A stretch of DNA of 64,000 nt from Coffea arabica (Eukaryota; Streptophyta; Magnoliopsida; Gentianales; Rubiaceae): the NCBI RefSeq assembly GCF_036785885.1, contig NC_092323.1:3636501-3700500 (forward strand), read 5' to 3'. Below the pieces are notes generated by a model, which made no database searches, was not told where the DNA came from, and worked only from the letters and a program-made list of their open reading frames with translations. Numbering within the stretch: the stretch's first letter is position 1; each line of letters opens with the position of its first letter. The translations under genes were made by a program, and so were the position numbers. Below are positions 13,601 to 25,800 of the stretch, one piece after another.

Positions 13601-14851
13601 CTGAATCATTTAAAGATTACCACAAGAACAAACCCCTGTGCCTAAACCATACAGAGTGAACCCCCTGGGCGCAAGCCCAGTGCCCCCAAAAGCCACTTGC
13701 AAGGCTGGAAAACAGCCAGGTTAGCAATAGCAATTATATGAACAAAGAATTAAATTTGGAACCGAGCGAGAGATTTTCACTATGTTTTTCTTCTATAGGA
13801 TGCAATCAACAAGGCGCACAAAAAATTTTCAGAATCTCAATGTTAAGAAGGAGGCAAACAATTCAACTTCATAGTCTTACTGTGAATCTTATGTCCTCCA
13901 TACCACACACACACATACCTTGTTTGTGATCTTGAATCCACTAACTTTGAGAGTTGAGTCAACGCATTTCTTGAGTATCTACCATTCTGATATTCTTCAT
14001 TCGATAAGCATCCTTCGCTCCCAGAATCATATGGCCTTGACATGATTGCTGCAATTAGAAACGCCATTCACATAAATGTTCCAATTGATCTTTAAATTCA
14101 GTAAATACATAAGTTGACATTCAAGTACTCATGAACATTACACTGAGATACCCAGGACTACGTCTGATGCATGTAAAGAAAACGATGATCTAGACAGCAT
14201 TTGAGAGTGAAAAAAGAAAGGTCATCTAAGCTTTTCATTGCATAATAAAGCTCTCTAATTCTGCACGCTTTCTTGCTCTAAAACAAAACTGAAAGAAAGG
14301 AAAGCATGAGAGAGTTAAAAGCCAAAGGCCAGCGAAGCTTTTCCTTGCATACTAAAACTCTATCATTCTGCATACTTTCTTGCTTAAAACAAAACTGAAA
14401 GTAAATGACTCCTGCACCTTGTGCCATATAAGTCCCTAAACTTCAAAATTTCTTCAAAGACAGAAAACAGTAGAGAAATTCTTGTGGAACGTAAATCTTG
14501 CACTACTACCCAATCCAGCGTTATGCCAACCAAGATTGTTCCTTTCTTTTTCGTGTGTGTTTATGCTAGGAGTGCTTGATAACTGCCCAACCAATATAAC
14601 AAATAAAAGAGAGGAATACTACTATCACCAGTAACGGTTGCCCGCATACATCAAATAAACACGAGCAAAACATCAGTAAAATTACAATCTTTTCATAATC
14701 CAAGTAAGCATAAACAATCAATTAACAATGAAAAGAACAAAATTACAGCAAAGACAATTGAAGACGTATGTTAGGGGGCAAAGGTACCACAATATTGTCC
14801 GTAAATCTCGAAGATGTCGAACCGAGTGGGAACAAAGGAAGAGGACTCCAT
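10626..14851 (-). CDS. AAR3: DCN1-like protein (cullin neddylation E3), AAR3 type
   Basis: Nine exons on the minus strand (14851-14788, 14048-13919, 13415-13364, 13153-13078, 12982-12900, 11990-11894, 11733-11688, 11108-11029, 10945-10626) splice in frame to about 315 residues. The start reads MESSSFVPTRFDIFEIYGQY. The middle is a PONY/DUF298 domain: FSEFSRFYDFVFFICRENGQ, AWRLVLAGRFQLLNQWCNF, NISADTWRQVLAFSRCV, YDPEGAWPVLIDDFVEHMYR. DCN1 proteins bind cullins and the NEDD8 E2 and speed cullin neddylation; Arabidopsis AAR3 affects auxin response. The acidic D-A-D type cullin-binding surface (DPEGAWPVLIDD) is kept. There is no N-terminal UBA domain, as in AAR3. A C-terminal extension of about 120 residues has a KR-rich patch and a cysteine-rich end. 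AAR3 orthology rests on recalled family architecture, so the symbol is less certain than the family. Confidence 0.88.
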
Positions 14852-16375
14852 GGCTGTGCGGCAGGGGAGCTCAAAACCGAGTAGTCAAAGAAAGATAGCA
14901 TTAAGAAGAGGGCTTGGCTTTGGGGTTCATGGAAAATTAGAGACCCAAAACGGACCACCCCAATACTCAACTGAGTTGGTGAGTAGTGTGTGACTCGAGG
15001 AGTACTCGACTCACTGTTTGTTAAATAGGAAATGGAATGAATATCGTTGTCTCCCTGTTTCTACTGCCTCGGTGTGCGATTGCTATATTTGTAGGAATAC
15101 GCGATTTGTAGCTATAGTTTTAATTTCGACGCTGGAAATTAAGTGAAATTGTCCAACATAGAAAGAAGAAAAAAGAAAAGCAGTGCTGATATATACAACT
15201 AATAGTTAAATTTAAGTGAATTTTTTTGTCATTTTCTTTTAAAATGTCAACTTAACGTCTATTATAAATTTCAAATTTGTAAAATTTGGTCATTATCTAA
15301 GTTTTTTATTATTTTTTTACTCCAAATCCATCACATGATTCATAAATGGTCTTTTTTTCAGAGACAAAAATATTAGATCCCATTTATAATTAAATAGATA
15401 ATCCAATTTATATTCATTTTTGCACTTAAGAAAATAAGTTGTGATCAAAACTATATTCATTTTTCTAAGTGGGATCTGACACAATCCATATTTATTGTTG
15501 TCACTAAAAAAATGAAATCTAAACTTTTTTTGTACATAAAAACTATTACATATAAGTTAAGTAGTGATTTTAGGTTAAAAATTGGTCGAAAACCTAAGTC
15601 TAATCCAAAACTTACAAACTGAAATTTATAATGAATATAAAGTTAATATTTTAAAAGTAAAGAATGAAAATTTTATTTAATAAAATATGAATAAACTTTT
15701 GAATAATTTTCCTTAAATTTAATTATTATCACGGAAATTCTCACTATCCAATGGCAAAATTACAAAAGCTGCTATTTAAATTTCCTTGCCGGTGCATCTG
15801 AAGAACTAATACATTTGTCTAAATCGAAAAAAAAAAAAAGAAAAATCATAGATTTAATAGAAGTAAGAAGAAGAAAAATCATAAGTTCCATGCAAATTTG
15901 CGCTCCACTGTAAATCCCATTGCTATAAACTAATAGTAGAAACAACTTTTCTTAACTTTCATTTTTTCCGTTTAATAAAAGTTTTTTTGTCGTCAAATAT
16001 ATGATTTTTCTAATTATTCATATTTAACTCAAGATAACTTTAAAATCATCACCCCTATTTTTCCTAATTTAACCTCAAAAAACCCTTCTTATCCTGTGCA
16101 ACGTACGAATCAATAAATATGTATGAGGCACCAATTTCCCAAAAAAAAAAAAAAAAGAAACCACTCCAAGTAGAAGTATATCTAAAGACCGCTGCAAGTC
16201 AAAGATACTTTGACCAGCTTCTAGACTCTTCCTCAACTTTTCTCATTTCTCACGGTCCGCGTTTCCCCAGCTTCGATATATCACCGGACTTCCCCACTTT
16301 GTCCGATTTCTTTTCTTATTGTTTTTATTTATTAGTATTTGTTTCTGTAACTATTCAGCTTCGACTTTCCCCTTG
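14852..16375. other. Intergenic between divergent DCN1-like and RING genes
   Basis: This is a shared upstream region of two divergently transcribed genes. It is AT-rich from about 15180 to 16080, with no coding sequence. A possible degenerate inverted arrangement of GATCCCATTTATA-like segments lies at about 15350-15530; I could not assign it to a family. No firm TATA box was chosen for either gene. Confidence 0.5.
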
Positions 16376-17134
16376 ATGGCGTCAACCCCAACCGAGAGAG
16401 TGGCGGATCAATCGTCGCCACCGAGTCTCGAAGAGCTCGCCAGGAGGAGTGCCAGAACCATACTACTCCCTTTCATCATCGGCTACTCCTCCTCCGCCGC
16501 GCCGTCTGATCGACCGCGTGAAATTGCCATCATCGTAAACCCTCGTACCGGATCCTTAACTGTGATCGAAGGTTCTGTTGATATCGAATCACTTCTCCTC
16601 GGAAAAGAGGGGCGCGTGCCGGCATCAAAGGCTTCAATAGAAGCCATGCCACTGGTGAAAGTGGCGGAAGGGGGTTTGGATTGTGCGATTTGTTTGGCCG
16701 AGCTTGAAGTCGGCGAGGAAGCCAAACAGATGCCGTGTAAACATCACTATCATGCGGGTTGCATTGATAAGTGGTTGGGAATTCAAGGATCTTGCCCTGT
16801 TTGTAGATATCGCATGCCGGTGGAGCAGGACGAGAAGATTAACAATGGAGAAGGTGGCGGTGATGATAGCGATGGGGAGGCGGAGGATGATGGTGAGGAG
16901 GAGGAGGAACAAGAGGAAGGTGGCAGCGGTATGAATGGAAGGATGCCGGCTTTTGTTTTTCACATTTACTTTGCTCCGCGTCGCCGGAGCAATCAAGACT
17001 CTGGCGGAGCAATTGAGGCCGATGATGATAATTCGGCTTCAACGGGAGATGTGGACGGGTCCTCAACAGAAGATATGGAGGTTGATGGCAGGACATCATC
17101 ACCAGAAATGGATATAGACCAGAGCACCTCATAG
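16376..17134 (+). CDS. RING-H2 E3 ubiquitin ligase (MPSR1-like)
   Basis: A single-exon gene encodes 252 residues starting MASTPTERV. An upstream in-frame ATG at 16319 adds a hydrophobic stretch (FLFISICF) that I read as leader, because the family starts near the chosen Met. The RING-H2 finger spans about C103-C143, with C-x2-C, then CKHHYHAGC, then CPVC. The preceding segment ASIEAMPLVKV is the usual lead-in for this cytosolic RING class. After the RING comes a long acidic tail (Asp/Glu/Gly runs, about 155-195), then a short conserved-looking patch FVFHIYFAPRRR and a Ser/Asp-rich end. RING-H2 proteins pass ubiquitin from an E2 to substrate; misfolded-protein quality control is the MPSR1 role in Arabidopsis and is only inferred here. 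Confidence 0.9.
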   Translation: MASTPTERVADQSSPPSLEELARRSARTILLPFIIGYSSSAAPSDRPREIAIIVNPRTGSLTVIEGSVDIESLLLGKEGRVPASKASIEAMPLVKVAEGGLDCAICLAELEVGEEAKQMPCKHHYHAGCIDKWLGIQGSCPVCRYRMPVEQDEKINNGEGGGDDSDGEAEDDGEEEEEQEEGGSGMNGRMPAFVFHIYFAPRRRSNQDSGGAIEADDDNSASTGDVDGSSTEDMEVDGRTSSPEMDIDQSTS

Positions 17135-20100
17135 GCTTTCTTTCATTTTTTTTTTTGTTTTTTTGTTTTTAAGAAAATTCATTCAATTTGCTCTAGGGTT
17201 GTTTTGGTGAAATTGCACTGTCAATATGGATACCATCTATAGTCTAATTAAATTTTAAGTTACTTTTTTCTACCGGTTCTTTTTTTTTTTTTGTGGACGG
17301 CTGCGGCTAAATACAGCATATACTACTATTTTAAAAGCGTCGGCTTGCAGGCTTAGGTTGGTCGGTTCAGGTTCAATTCACGCGGACCCTTTTTTTTTTT
17401 TTTGTTTCTTTATTTTTTGGTGGGATATAGATATACATAGGGTTGGTCATCTGTACAATAAATAAATGCGGGATTGTGGCTTTCTTTCAACTTGAGAAAT
17501 CAAAAAGACTTGGAAAACGTGTACGTGTCGGCACCCATGAGAGGGACATATTTCACAGCCCAAATTGGTTATGGGCACGCCCTAACGTTGTTGCCTACTT
17601 ATTAAACAAGACTCCAATATGGCGCCGGTGGGAGGTTAGGTAGTCGGAGTAGTGTTTTCCCGGTAAATGGTACTGCTACTATTATTATGGTGTATATATA
17701 TATTCCGAAATTGGAAGACATGAATGCGATTGGGGAGTGGCATCAATTATTGAAAAAATTCTAGTATACAAAATATGCTGTGAAGGGCCATTACAATTGC
17801 CAGCTCCGACTACATATCATCAGGGACCTCTTCAAGAAATGCAAGAAGCATTAGGAGTAGTTAGCTAATGCTATATGTTAGCAACTGAGAACTGCCCCCC
17901 CGGGGGGGGGGGGGGGGTATTGAAATTGAATGTATTTCTTCTTTCTTCTCCAGACTCTTTTTATCATTTCGTTGCTCACTGGTCAATCTCATCTCTATTG
18001 TCATCAATTTTCATAATCATGAGATAATTATATATAAATTTTTAATACATAAGGGTTTATGTAGTAAAGCATCAAACCACCGCGAAGTAAGAGATGTATT
18101 AGGAATCTGGGACATTAACAAAATGCAGATGTTCAGTATCTTGACAAGGGTGCTTGCCCTAAGACCAAATGTCAAATTGCCTTTTCTTCTTGGGAGTTGG
18201 TAGCACTAGGCTTTGATTGGTTGATTTTACCTTGTAAGAGGCAGATGAGATACCCAATTCAGATTCTCACAACATCAGTTTGCCCTTGTCCCACGACAAG
18301 TGATTTTGAGCAAAAACTTCAGCCACACAAACTACAAAGATTAAATTCAATTGCAACTTAGGATATAAAAAGTAACTAGAAGAGATCGGCCTCTATGAAG
18401 GAGCACCTCCTTCCAAGAAGTTGTTTGTCACCAAAAAATGGAAAAACAGACACACATGGAGCGGGCAATCACAAGAAGACTTGGATGCTCTGGGAACAAA
18501 TCAACTAGATGCACCACCTGTGGCTGGCATCCAAATTCTAGGCTTGAAAAAAATTGGCTTATTCTCTGCTTCTCAAAGAAAGATGCAAGAATTATACAGA
18601 AGACAACTAGCCAAAAATAGAGGAGACTCGTGGAAATGCAGTGCTGCAACAAAAGCGAAGCAGCATAAGTAATAATGACCAATATCACGCAAAAAATTTT
18701 TTAAAAAAAATACTAATGAAACAATACGAGATTTATACCTAGAGAACATGCATTTCTGAGACCAAAATATGGAATTCATGGATCAGTAAATCCTTAAGTG
18801 CTCTGCTCTTGCACTTGGACAAGCTTTATACTTGTCAATTGAATACCGAAATGGAAGATCCCTAGCAGCATTTCATTTTTACCCAGAGAAATGTTAAGAC
18901 TCGCAAAGTACTTGGCAAAAGGAGACTTCACTTTCACTTGGAAGTCAAATTCACAGAGGGTATAGCAAGGGGTTGCAGGACAAATACACTAATTTTCAAT
19001 CCACCAAGCTACAAATGCATCTATCCATATCTACTTGATTAAGCAATCGGAGTCATTAGAAAGTGATGAAGAAATCAAAGAGAATATCCTATGGTCCTAC
19101 ATACGTACAGCAACTGGAGAAGTATTGATTTAGAATGGTCATCACTTGCAGGGTTTCTCTTCATAATAAACATACTTCTCAGCCTTTGTAGGCAACCAGA
19201 ATAAGGATGTTAAAAGCTCTCCTCCATAGGAGGAGTGCAAACTGCAATCAGCAGTAAAATAATCTCACTATGGAAGACAAAATCACTCTACAACCGACCA
19301 TCGCAAGTAAGTTATGTTGAGGTTCTAAAGCATTAGCCTTTTCTTATGGTGGTTACAGTGGAAAGTAAGTTCTGCAATTTGATATATGAGTCCGAGAATG
19401 ATATGCTATTGCTCATTGAGATCCCTGCTTTCCATGTTCTAGCTATTAGAACTTGGTAAAACTCATACACAGTATTGCCTGCTAAGATTGATATTGTAAC
19501 CCACAAGAAGAATTTTAGCTATCAAGAAACCAGAGACCAGGACACCTCTTAAGAAAATTGGACCTTATGCTTTATGTAGGCTAAACCAATTAACAACCCC
19601 AAAGAAGAAGTAATCTCAGACAGCAGAACACTATTTCCATAAATCGACTGATAGAAGCTGGAAAGTTAACTAAGTTTCAAGCATATGAACTCTGTCAGGT
19701 GATACATGGGATGCAGCAAAGGCAAAAAAATTGTAAAACTTTCCCCTATCCATTAAATAAGAAGTGACTGGAATGATGGAAACTTTGAATGCCAATAGCT
19801 TTATTAAAGGAATCTTAATGATTCAGTGGTTGGGTTGCAAAACAAGAATGGGGATCAATTCATCTATTCTGATAAGTCACAAGACAAATACTGTATACTG
19901 AAAGCCAAAGCGTGGCACAAAAATGGGTCGAGTACAAGCAAAATATTGTAAAACTCAGTACCGGTATCCATACAAGTAAATTTCAAGGAAGAAAGAACTA
20001 TGGAACTCAATAATACCGTAAAAGACCATTTGTAAATTCGAACATGGAAATGGAAAATTTCCCTTTTAATATAGTTAGATCCTGGAGAGATAACAAAGAA

Positions 20101-20468
20101 CACCCATCACAGTTGAGATTCCACTCTTGGACCTTCTTCCAAAAGATAACTGAAGAATATCATGATTGCACCTTACTGAAAGGCAAAAATCCGTGGTTCA
20201 GAAGGTACTGCTAGGCATAAAGCATACGGCAGCCACCAATGATATCAAAACCTCATGTTATCCAAGGAGATAAAAGTCACGAAAAGGTAAAGCGATGAAA
20301 ATAAACAATTCCTAATTTTCATTATAGTATAATCCATGCATCTTATTCCAATAAGTTTATTGTGCAATTTTGTAATTTCGGGAGATTACCGACAAATGGT
20401 ATCATCCCATCATTATAACTATGTGTATGGTGAATTTATTTGTATAAAATAATGCATCATATCCAAAT
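17135..20468. other. Gene-free stretch, 3.3 kb
   Basis: It contains the 3' flanks of the RING and L34e-like genes, which converge here. Poly-T tracts lie near 17278-17294 and 17391-17404, and an abutting C7/G16 homopolymer at 17895-17917. Between 18 and 20.4 kb the sequence is of fairly even composition with no spliceable coding pattern that I could recognise. A non-coding transcript or long 3' UTR is possible but unsupported. The frame at 18421-18672 has no family signature. Confidence 0.5.
17895..17917. repeat. C7-G16 homopolymer junction
   Basis: Seven C are followed directly by sixteen G, in otherwise AT-rich DNA. The G run has G-quadruplex potential and is prone to sequencing error, so its exact length should not be trusted. 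Confidence 0.9.
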
Positions 20469-21107
20469 CTACTTCTTAACCTTTCGAGACTTTCTTGGTC
20501 CAGGAACTTCCATTCTGCCGACAGAACATCCACATCTAGCTCGAAACACCAGTACAGCTCGCCCGTTGGGCGGTGCCATCTTCTTGAGCTCTGCTTCCAG
20601 TTCTCTATGATGGTCCCGAGGCAACTGAAATAGTCCCTTCTTCACCCCTAATTTCGCTATCCCAGATGAACTCTTCACACGGTCCTCCGTCTCCAATTGT
20701 ATATCAAATTCAGCAGCCTTCCTTAGCCCACGACAACCAGGATTCCCGCATGTCCTACTCGTATAGACTGTGATTGCTACAAGTGCTAACAGAGCAAATA
20801 AAATGCTCAGCCCAAAACATCCATAGACCACTGGAGCGCGGAAAATTTCCTCTGTGAAGATATATGCAGCTTCTTCAACAAATTCAGCAGTAGCGTGGAC
20901 TAAACTCTTTACACACGGATACAATAAGACTCCGCAAGCACCAATCACAGCAATCATGATGATCACATCAACGACAGCAGAGCGAGATTGCTGGCATGCT
21001 GGAATGTTCAAGTGATTCTGGGGATTGGAAGAGTTCTTTTTCCTGTGTATCTGATTGATCTGCTTCAGTTTCAAGCCAGGGTCGGTTGAGTTAACAGATT
21101 TAGCCAT
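20469..21107 (-). CDS. Small two-TM protein, 'ribosomal protein L34e superfamily' (At5g19025-like)
   Basis: An intronless gene encodes 212 residues. The start MAKSVNSTDPG at 21107 was chosen over an in-frame ATG at 21215 because the extra 36 residues look like untranslated leader. The N-terminal 43 residues are polar and basic. Two hydrophobic helices lie at about 44-65 and 94-116. Next comes a Cys motif SRTCGNPGCRGLRKAAEFD (about 117-135). The tail holds FRARCGCSVGRMEVPGP and ends in a very basic KSRKVKK. The L34e label is a database convention; the membrane helices argue against a ribosomal role and the function is unknown. The paired CxxxxC and CxC could bind metal, which is inference. Confidence 0.82.
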   Translation of the reverse strand: MAKSVNSTDPGLKLKQINQIHRKKNSSNPQNHLNIPACQQSRSAVVDVIIMIAVIGACGVLLYPCVKSLVHATAEFVEEAAYIFTEEIFRAPVVYGCFGLSILFALLALVAITVYTSRTCGNPGCRGLRKAAEFDIQLETEDRVKSSSGIAKLGVKKGLFQLPRDHHRELEAELKKMAPPNGRAVLVFRARCGCSVGRMEVPGPRKSRKVKK

Positions 21108-22048
21108 AGCTATATGTTGGTCAACCGAAATTGTGCTATGGAAACAGACCATTTGGATTGAAACAAAGGATTTAAAGATTGAATCTTTATTGAGAATTCC
21201 ACCAATCCAAATCAAATATGGATCAGACCGACGAGCCTGCTATCAAATTCAAATTGAATCTCCTTAGAGATTGGGGAAAAAGAATCGGAACTCGAGTGCA
21301 CCTGAAGATCTGAAATTGTCGGTGCCCACTTGGTCTCTTTCTGAATTTTCTTCATCCAAGACACTTGTTTTCAGATGGGTGACATGCGATCCAAAAGGGA
21401 GAAAAGAAGGTCGAGAATAATAGCTGAAGAAGAGTGTGATATGGAGATTAGGCAGTGAAAGAAATTGGAAACCGGCCGGCTCTTTAGAGGAGGGGTGTAG
21501 GTAGCAGAGACGACAAGCAAGAGTCTTTTACGGAGTCCTTAGTTATACCCGCGCTGCTTTTAGTATGCGCTGTTTCGGTCTATCCATCCCATATCAGTTA
21601 CTTATCTCATTTCACTTCTCACTTCTATAGCCTAGCCTCTGTAATCTTCCTCCACAGATGAATGGTTCCTACGTTGAGAGGGTCATACACGTTAATAGAG
21701 AGAGAGAGGGTTGGTGGAGGGATGTGGTTTTTTCCTTTTCTTTTTCCTTTAATCAGCTATCGTGAGTTTTGTGGGCTGCAATTGCATGGGCCACATAGAT
21801 TGAGCGTTTTGTTATTGGTATATGATTCGTGAATGATTTGCCGTTGGTTCCGTATCCGCTACCGTGTTAAGGAACTTGGGCCTACAACTGGCGTTCAGAC
21901 TTTAGTCGCCGCTACCGGTACTTTTCCATTTCTCGTAATGTTTCACAAACTGCTTTTGGGGCATGTCGTAGGATTCTCTGAATAATACTACCGGTCCACT
22001 TGGGATTGTTATTGTTTATAATTTTTCTCATTCAACGATACATTATTA

Positions 22049-22421
22049 CTAGTGGGAATACCCGTATTATATACGGTGCTGACATTATTGAAAAATAAAA
22101 TAAAATGGTGAACAAACAAAGGTGAAAAAATTTTACCAATAAAATTAAAATATAATATCTGTTTAACAATAGTTTGAAATATAATAGAATGTATATATCA
22201 TTCAAGAACCGTCTTTTTTCGGTTGTATGAGAATTTTTTTTATCATTGTATGAGAATTGTTAACAAAAAAATACAATAGTTAATATAGAATAGCATCAAT
22301 AGAATTTAATACAATTGTGTTGTAATCAAATGAAAAATACGCACCAATTGAATTGTTATTAGCACCCATAGTTAATGAAATAATTCCTATATAAATATAT
22401 TTTGGTACATGTAGTAATTGG
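22049..22421 (-). mobile_element. Truncated Helitron 3' end, copy 1
   Basis: Read on the minus strand the segment ends in the hairpin CCGTATATAATACGG, then GTATTCCCA, then CTAG followed by T. That is the usual Helitron 3' signature: a GC-rich hairpin about ten bases before CTRR, next to a target T. It lacks the 5' end and stops at TTGG, where it meets the next unit. Confidence 0.75.
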
Positions 22422-22510
22422 GGCATGTCGTAGGATTCTCTGAATAATACTACCGGTCCACTTGGGATTGTTATTGTTTATAATTTTTCTCATTCAACGA
22501 TACATTATTA

Positions 22511-22883
22511 CTAGTGGGAATACCCGTATTATATACGATGCTGACATTATTGAAAAATAAAATAAAATGGTGAACAAACAAAGGTGAAAAAATTTTACCA
22601 ATAAAATTAAAATATAATATCTGTTTAACAATAGTTTGAAATATAATAGAATGTATATATCATTCAAGAACCGTCTTTTTTCGGTTGTATGAGAATTTTT
22701 TTTATCATTGTATGAGAATTGTTAACAAAAAAATACAATAGTTAATATAGAATAGCATCAATAGAATTTAATACAATTGTGTTGTAATCAAATGAAAAAT
22801 ACGCACCAATTGAATTGTTATTAGCACCCATAGTTAATGCAGTAATCCCTATATAAATATATTTTGGTACATGTAGTAATTGG
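22511..22883 (-). mobile_element. Truncated Helitron 3' end, copy 2
   Basis: Nearly identical to the copy one period (462 bp) upstream, with the same CTAG terminus and the same truncation point. One G to A change falls in the hairpin stem. Confidence 0.75.
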
Positions 22884-25800
22884 GGCATGTCGTAGGATTC
22901 TCTGAATAATACTACCGGTCCACTTGGGATTGTTATTGTTTATAATTTTTCTCATTCAACGATACATTATTATTATTATTGCTCAAGTCTTCAGAGAAGA
23001 TCAAAGTCATGCACGAGAATCGTGATCCATGTTGACTCGTCTCCAGTTCTTGACTTTGGTTAAGGGATTGCAGAAGTGGTTAGTTATCTTGTTTAAAATG
23101 ACTCTCGATCTGTAATATCAAAAACTGAACCAGAAAGCATCCAGAGTTGTGTTAAATTTGTAGAAAACAAATAGTAGTATTGTCCTAAACCGATTCATTC
23201 ATCTTTGCTATAGAGCGATTTATAATACATGCACAAATGTGATAACGAGTTCAGTCATATTAATTGTCTAGAGTTCAAAATATTATGAAATTTATTCTGC
23301 GTGATTAAAAAATAAATAAATAAACCAAGTGCTAAAGTCTGGGGCTGCGGATACACGGTTTCTAAAGAATGAGAGTGAGAAATAAACCAAGCTCACCTGC
23401 TTGGGCTGTTATCCCACATCGAGGGTTGGGGGGGATTTGGGGTAGTTTATAAGTCTTCTCAGGAACCACAAGAGTTGCTGGCTTTCGTGATTTCCTGTGG
23501 ATCTAGGGTTGTAAAATACCAAAAAGTCTTAACTGGCTTTGGAAAAAAGAGAGTGACAAATATGTCATGGACTGGAAAAGGTTTCAACGCCGTAATTTCC
23601 GTTGGAGTTTGAAGGGCCAGCGATTCCATGTAAGCTCCAAACCGCTTTCTGGGTCCTTAATGACAAAAGTCATCGAGATATCATCGTACGACAGTTCACA
23701 TTCCGCTCTACTAGAAATGGACTCGTTTCCTTCGAATTCCTAACTTATTGCACTTGTTCCTTCCGCAGTTTTTTTTTTTTTTTTTTTAAACATTTTTTAG
23801 ATAAAATAGTTTGTGCGTTGGAAGTAGATATGCCAATTATAACTCAATTATGTTGATTCACTCAAACTTGCCTATTAATAAGTGGACTTGTGTTAGCAAT
23901 AAATTTTGAATTGATTTAAATGAGTGATCCAATTAAATCCGTTTAATTAATGGGTAGTGTGTTGACTCGTGTCATCTATTTATATTTATTTAAAATAATT
24001 GCGCACTTAAACACATTTTTAGTGAGTGTAAAAATGATAAAATTTCAAGTGAGTCATAAATAAATAATTGAATATACTTATAACCATGTATTAAATACAT
24101 ATGAATGAATTAATTCAATTATACTCATTATCCAATTATGACCATTTCAAACTTACTGGAATTACCCATTAATTTTTTTAAATTAACAGTGTCTACATTA
24201 GCATGTTTAGACTCATGATAAGTAATTTAAATTTAAATACAAGTTTCAAAAAAAAATTTGATACATAAAAGTTTAGATTGATTTGACTTCTATCACCTTC
24301 ATAGGTTGGAATATGTCCTCACGATCATAGGGTACTTATAATAGATCTTACCAATTGTCCACTAACACATCATTCACATCGGCAATGGATTTTGAATATG
24401 TGACCTTCCATGAGAAAGTGATCCATCTATATAAGTTTTAATTTTGTCATATACTATAGAAACCATACATCAAGATCTGCTATTGTATACACTTAGTATA
24501 TGAAAGATTAATTCAAGTTATTTAAGGATGTGTGTATCTTGCATTTTTATTGGTGTCGAACATACTTTTTTAATGCCCCATTCTCTTTTTCCACTTTTTA
24601 AATCTCAAATTTCCCGTATTAGAACATAGAGAGAGAGAGAGAGAGTTGCTTATGTTTTGGTCGAGGACTCCAAGGACTTCTAAATCGTTTTGGATGTCAC
24701 TAAAAGACAAAAAATAAATAAGGGGTAGAAAAAAAGAAGAGGCCTGAACAAAATTTGAGAAGAAGTTGTTGCCATGGTAGCAAGTCTGCTACTGTGAAAG
24801 TTTTGGTTCAGGACTCCAAGGACTAAACCCGCGAAGATGACGAAAAACTACAAATTAAATGTTAGCCCCTTAACTCTCAATCATTTTGATTTCAGCCCCA
24901 ATTGTCTTGTTAATTAGAATTCCTTGCCCTTACACTGATTCTAATCCAAACAAGTTATTTCAAATCAATGTGGATTTCAAACAGAGTCACTTCAAATACA
25001 TCCATGGCTTTAAGGCTTTAGATAGTTGGCCACCACCAAAGTTTTTAAGGTTTCGTCGGATAGGAGATCAAGGATTCAACACATTGTCTTCCATTACTTA
25101 CCACTATATGTAGCTTATTACTTTAAGTGGCTTCCTCTAAATCCAAACGAGTGTGTAGTACACCTGTCTGATCCGATGGTGGTTCGATCTCTGTCAGTTC
25201 TTCTGTAGGTCTAGTTGGACCCTCTTTCTTAGAATAGGCTATAATACGAGTAGGAGTATGTGTAGAATAGATAAGTGATGACTGATCAAACAAAAAAAAT
25301 AAATCCATGTCAAACCCTTCCTAGAATTCAAATGCATCGATCAAAACGGCCCGAAACATTTATGTTAGATATATTATTTGATGCAGGCCCATGAAAAATA
25401 TTAGCAAGCTAAGCTAATTGATACTGCTACATACGGTCTAAATGGCCTTGAAATTGGCCCAATACTAAGTTTCATAAGATGACCCAAACATGCTTGATGA
25501 AAATGGATTTGTTTAGACAGTGAATTATTTGCCAAATTTATTTTGCGATGTCATTGATACATTTTTGTAATCATTATTTTATTTTACATGCATTGTATCA
25601 AAACGTTTGTTCGTTCTACACTGAATTTTTTTAATGGTTTTATGGTAAATGGCCACTAGGTTGGAGTTCTTGCCCAGTGGACAGGTGTCCTGAAGTTTAC
25701 CAGTTACCACTACTAAGAAACTAGTGGGAATACCCGTACTATACACGGTGCTGACATTATTGGAAAAAAAATAAAATGGTGAACAAATAAAGGTGAAAAA

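Larger units (their letters stand above)
21956..22972. repeat. 462-bp tandem array, two full units plus a 93-bp third partial copy
   Basis: The unit begins TTGGGGCATGTCGTAGG at 21956, 22418 and 22880. Each of the first two copies has a 93-bp flank segment followed by about 370 bp that matches the 3' part of the Helitron at 25.7 kb. The third copy holds only the 93-bp segment and continues into unique DNA. Copies 1 and 2 differ at only a handful of sites (for example TACGGTGCTG against TACGATGCTG), so the duplication is recent. Confidence 0.95.

Noticed and set aside
16319-16375. N-terminal extension of the RING protein from an upstream in-frame ATG
   Set aside because: The added residues are hydrophobic and leader-like; the RING family starts at the downstream MASTPTERV.
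17360-17390. tRNA B-box-like GGTTCAGGTTCAATTC
   Set aside because: There is no A box or acceptor stem at the right distance.
18421-18672. 83-codon open frame in the 3.3-kb spacer
   Set aside because: No start ATG context, domain or splice partner was recognised; composition is like the surrounding non-coding DNA.
21108-21215. Longer start for the L34e-like protein
   Set aside because: The extra 36 residues do not resemble the family and lie in what looks like the leader; the downstream MAKSV start fits family length.
23602-23856. 84-codon open frame near 23.6 kb
   Set aside because: It opens with TTG, runs into a poly-T tract and matches no family I know.
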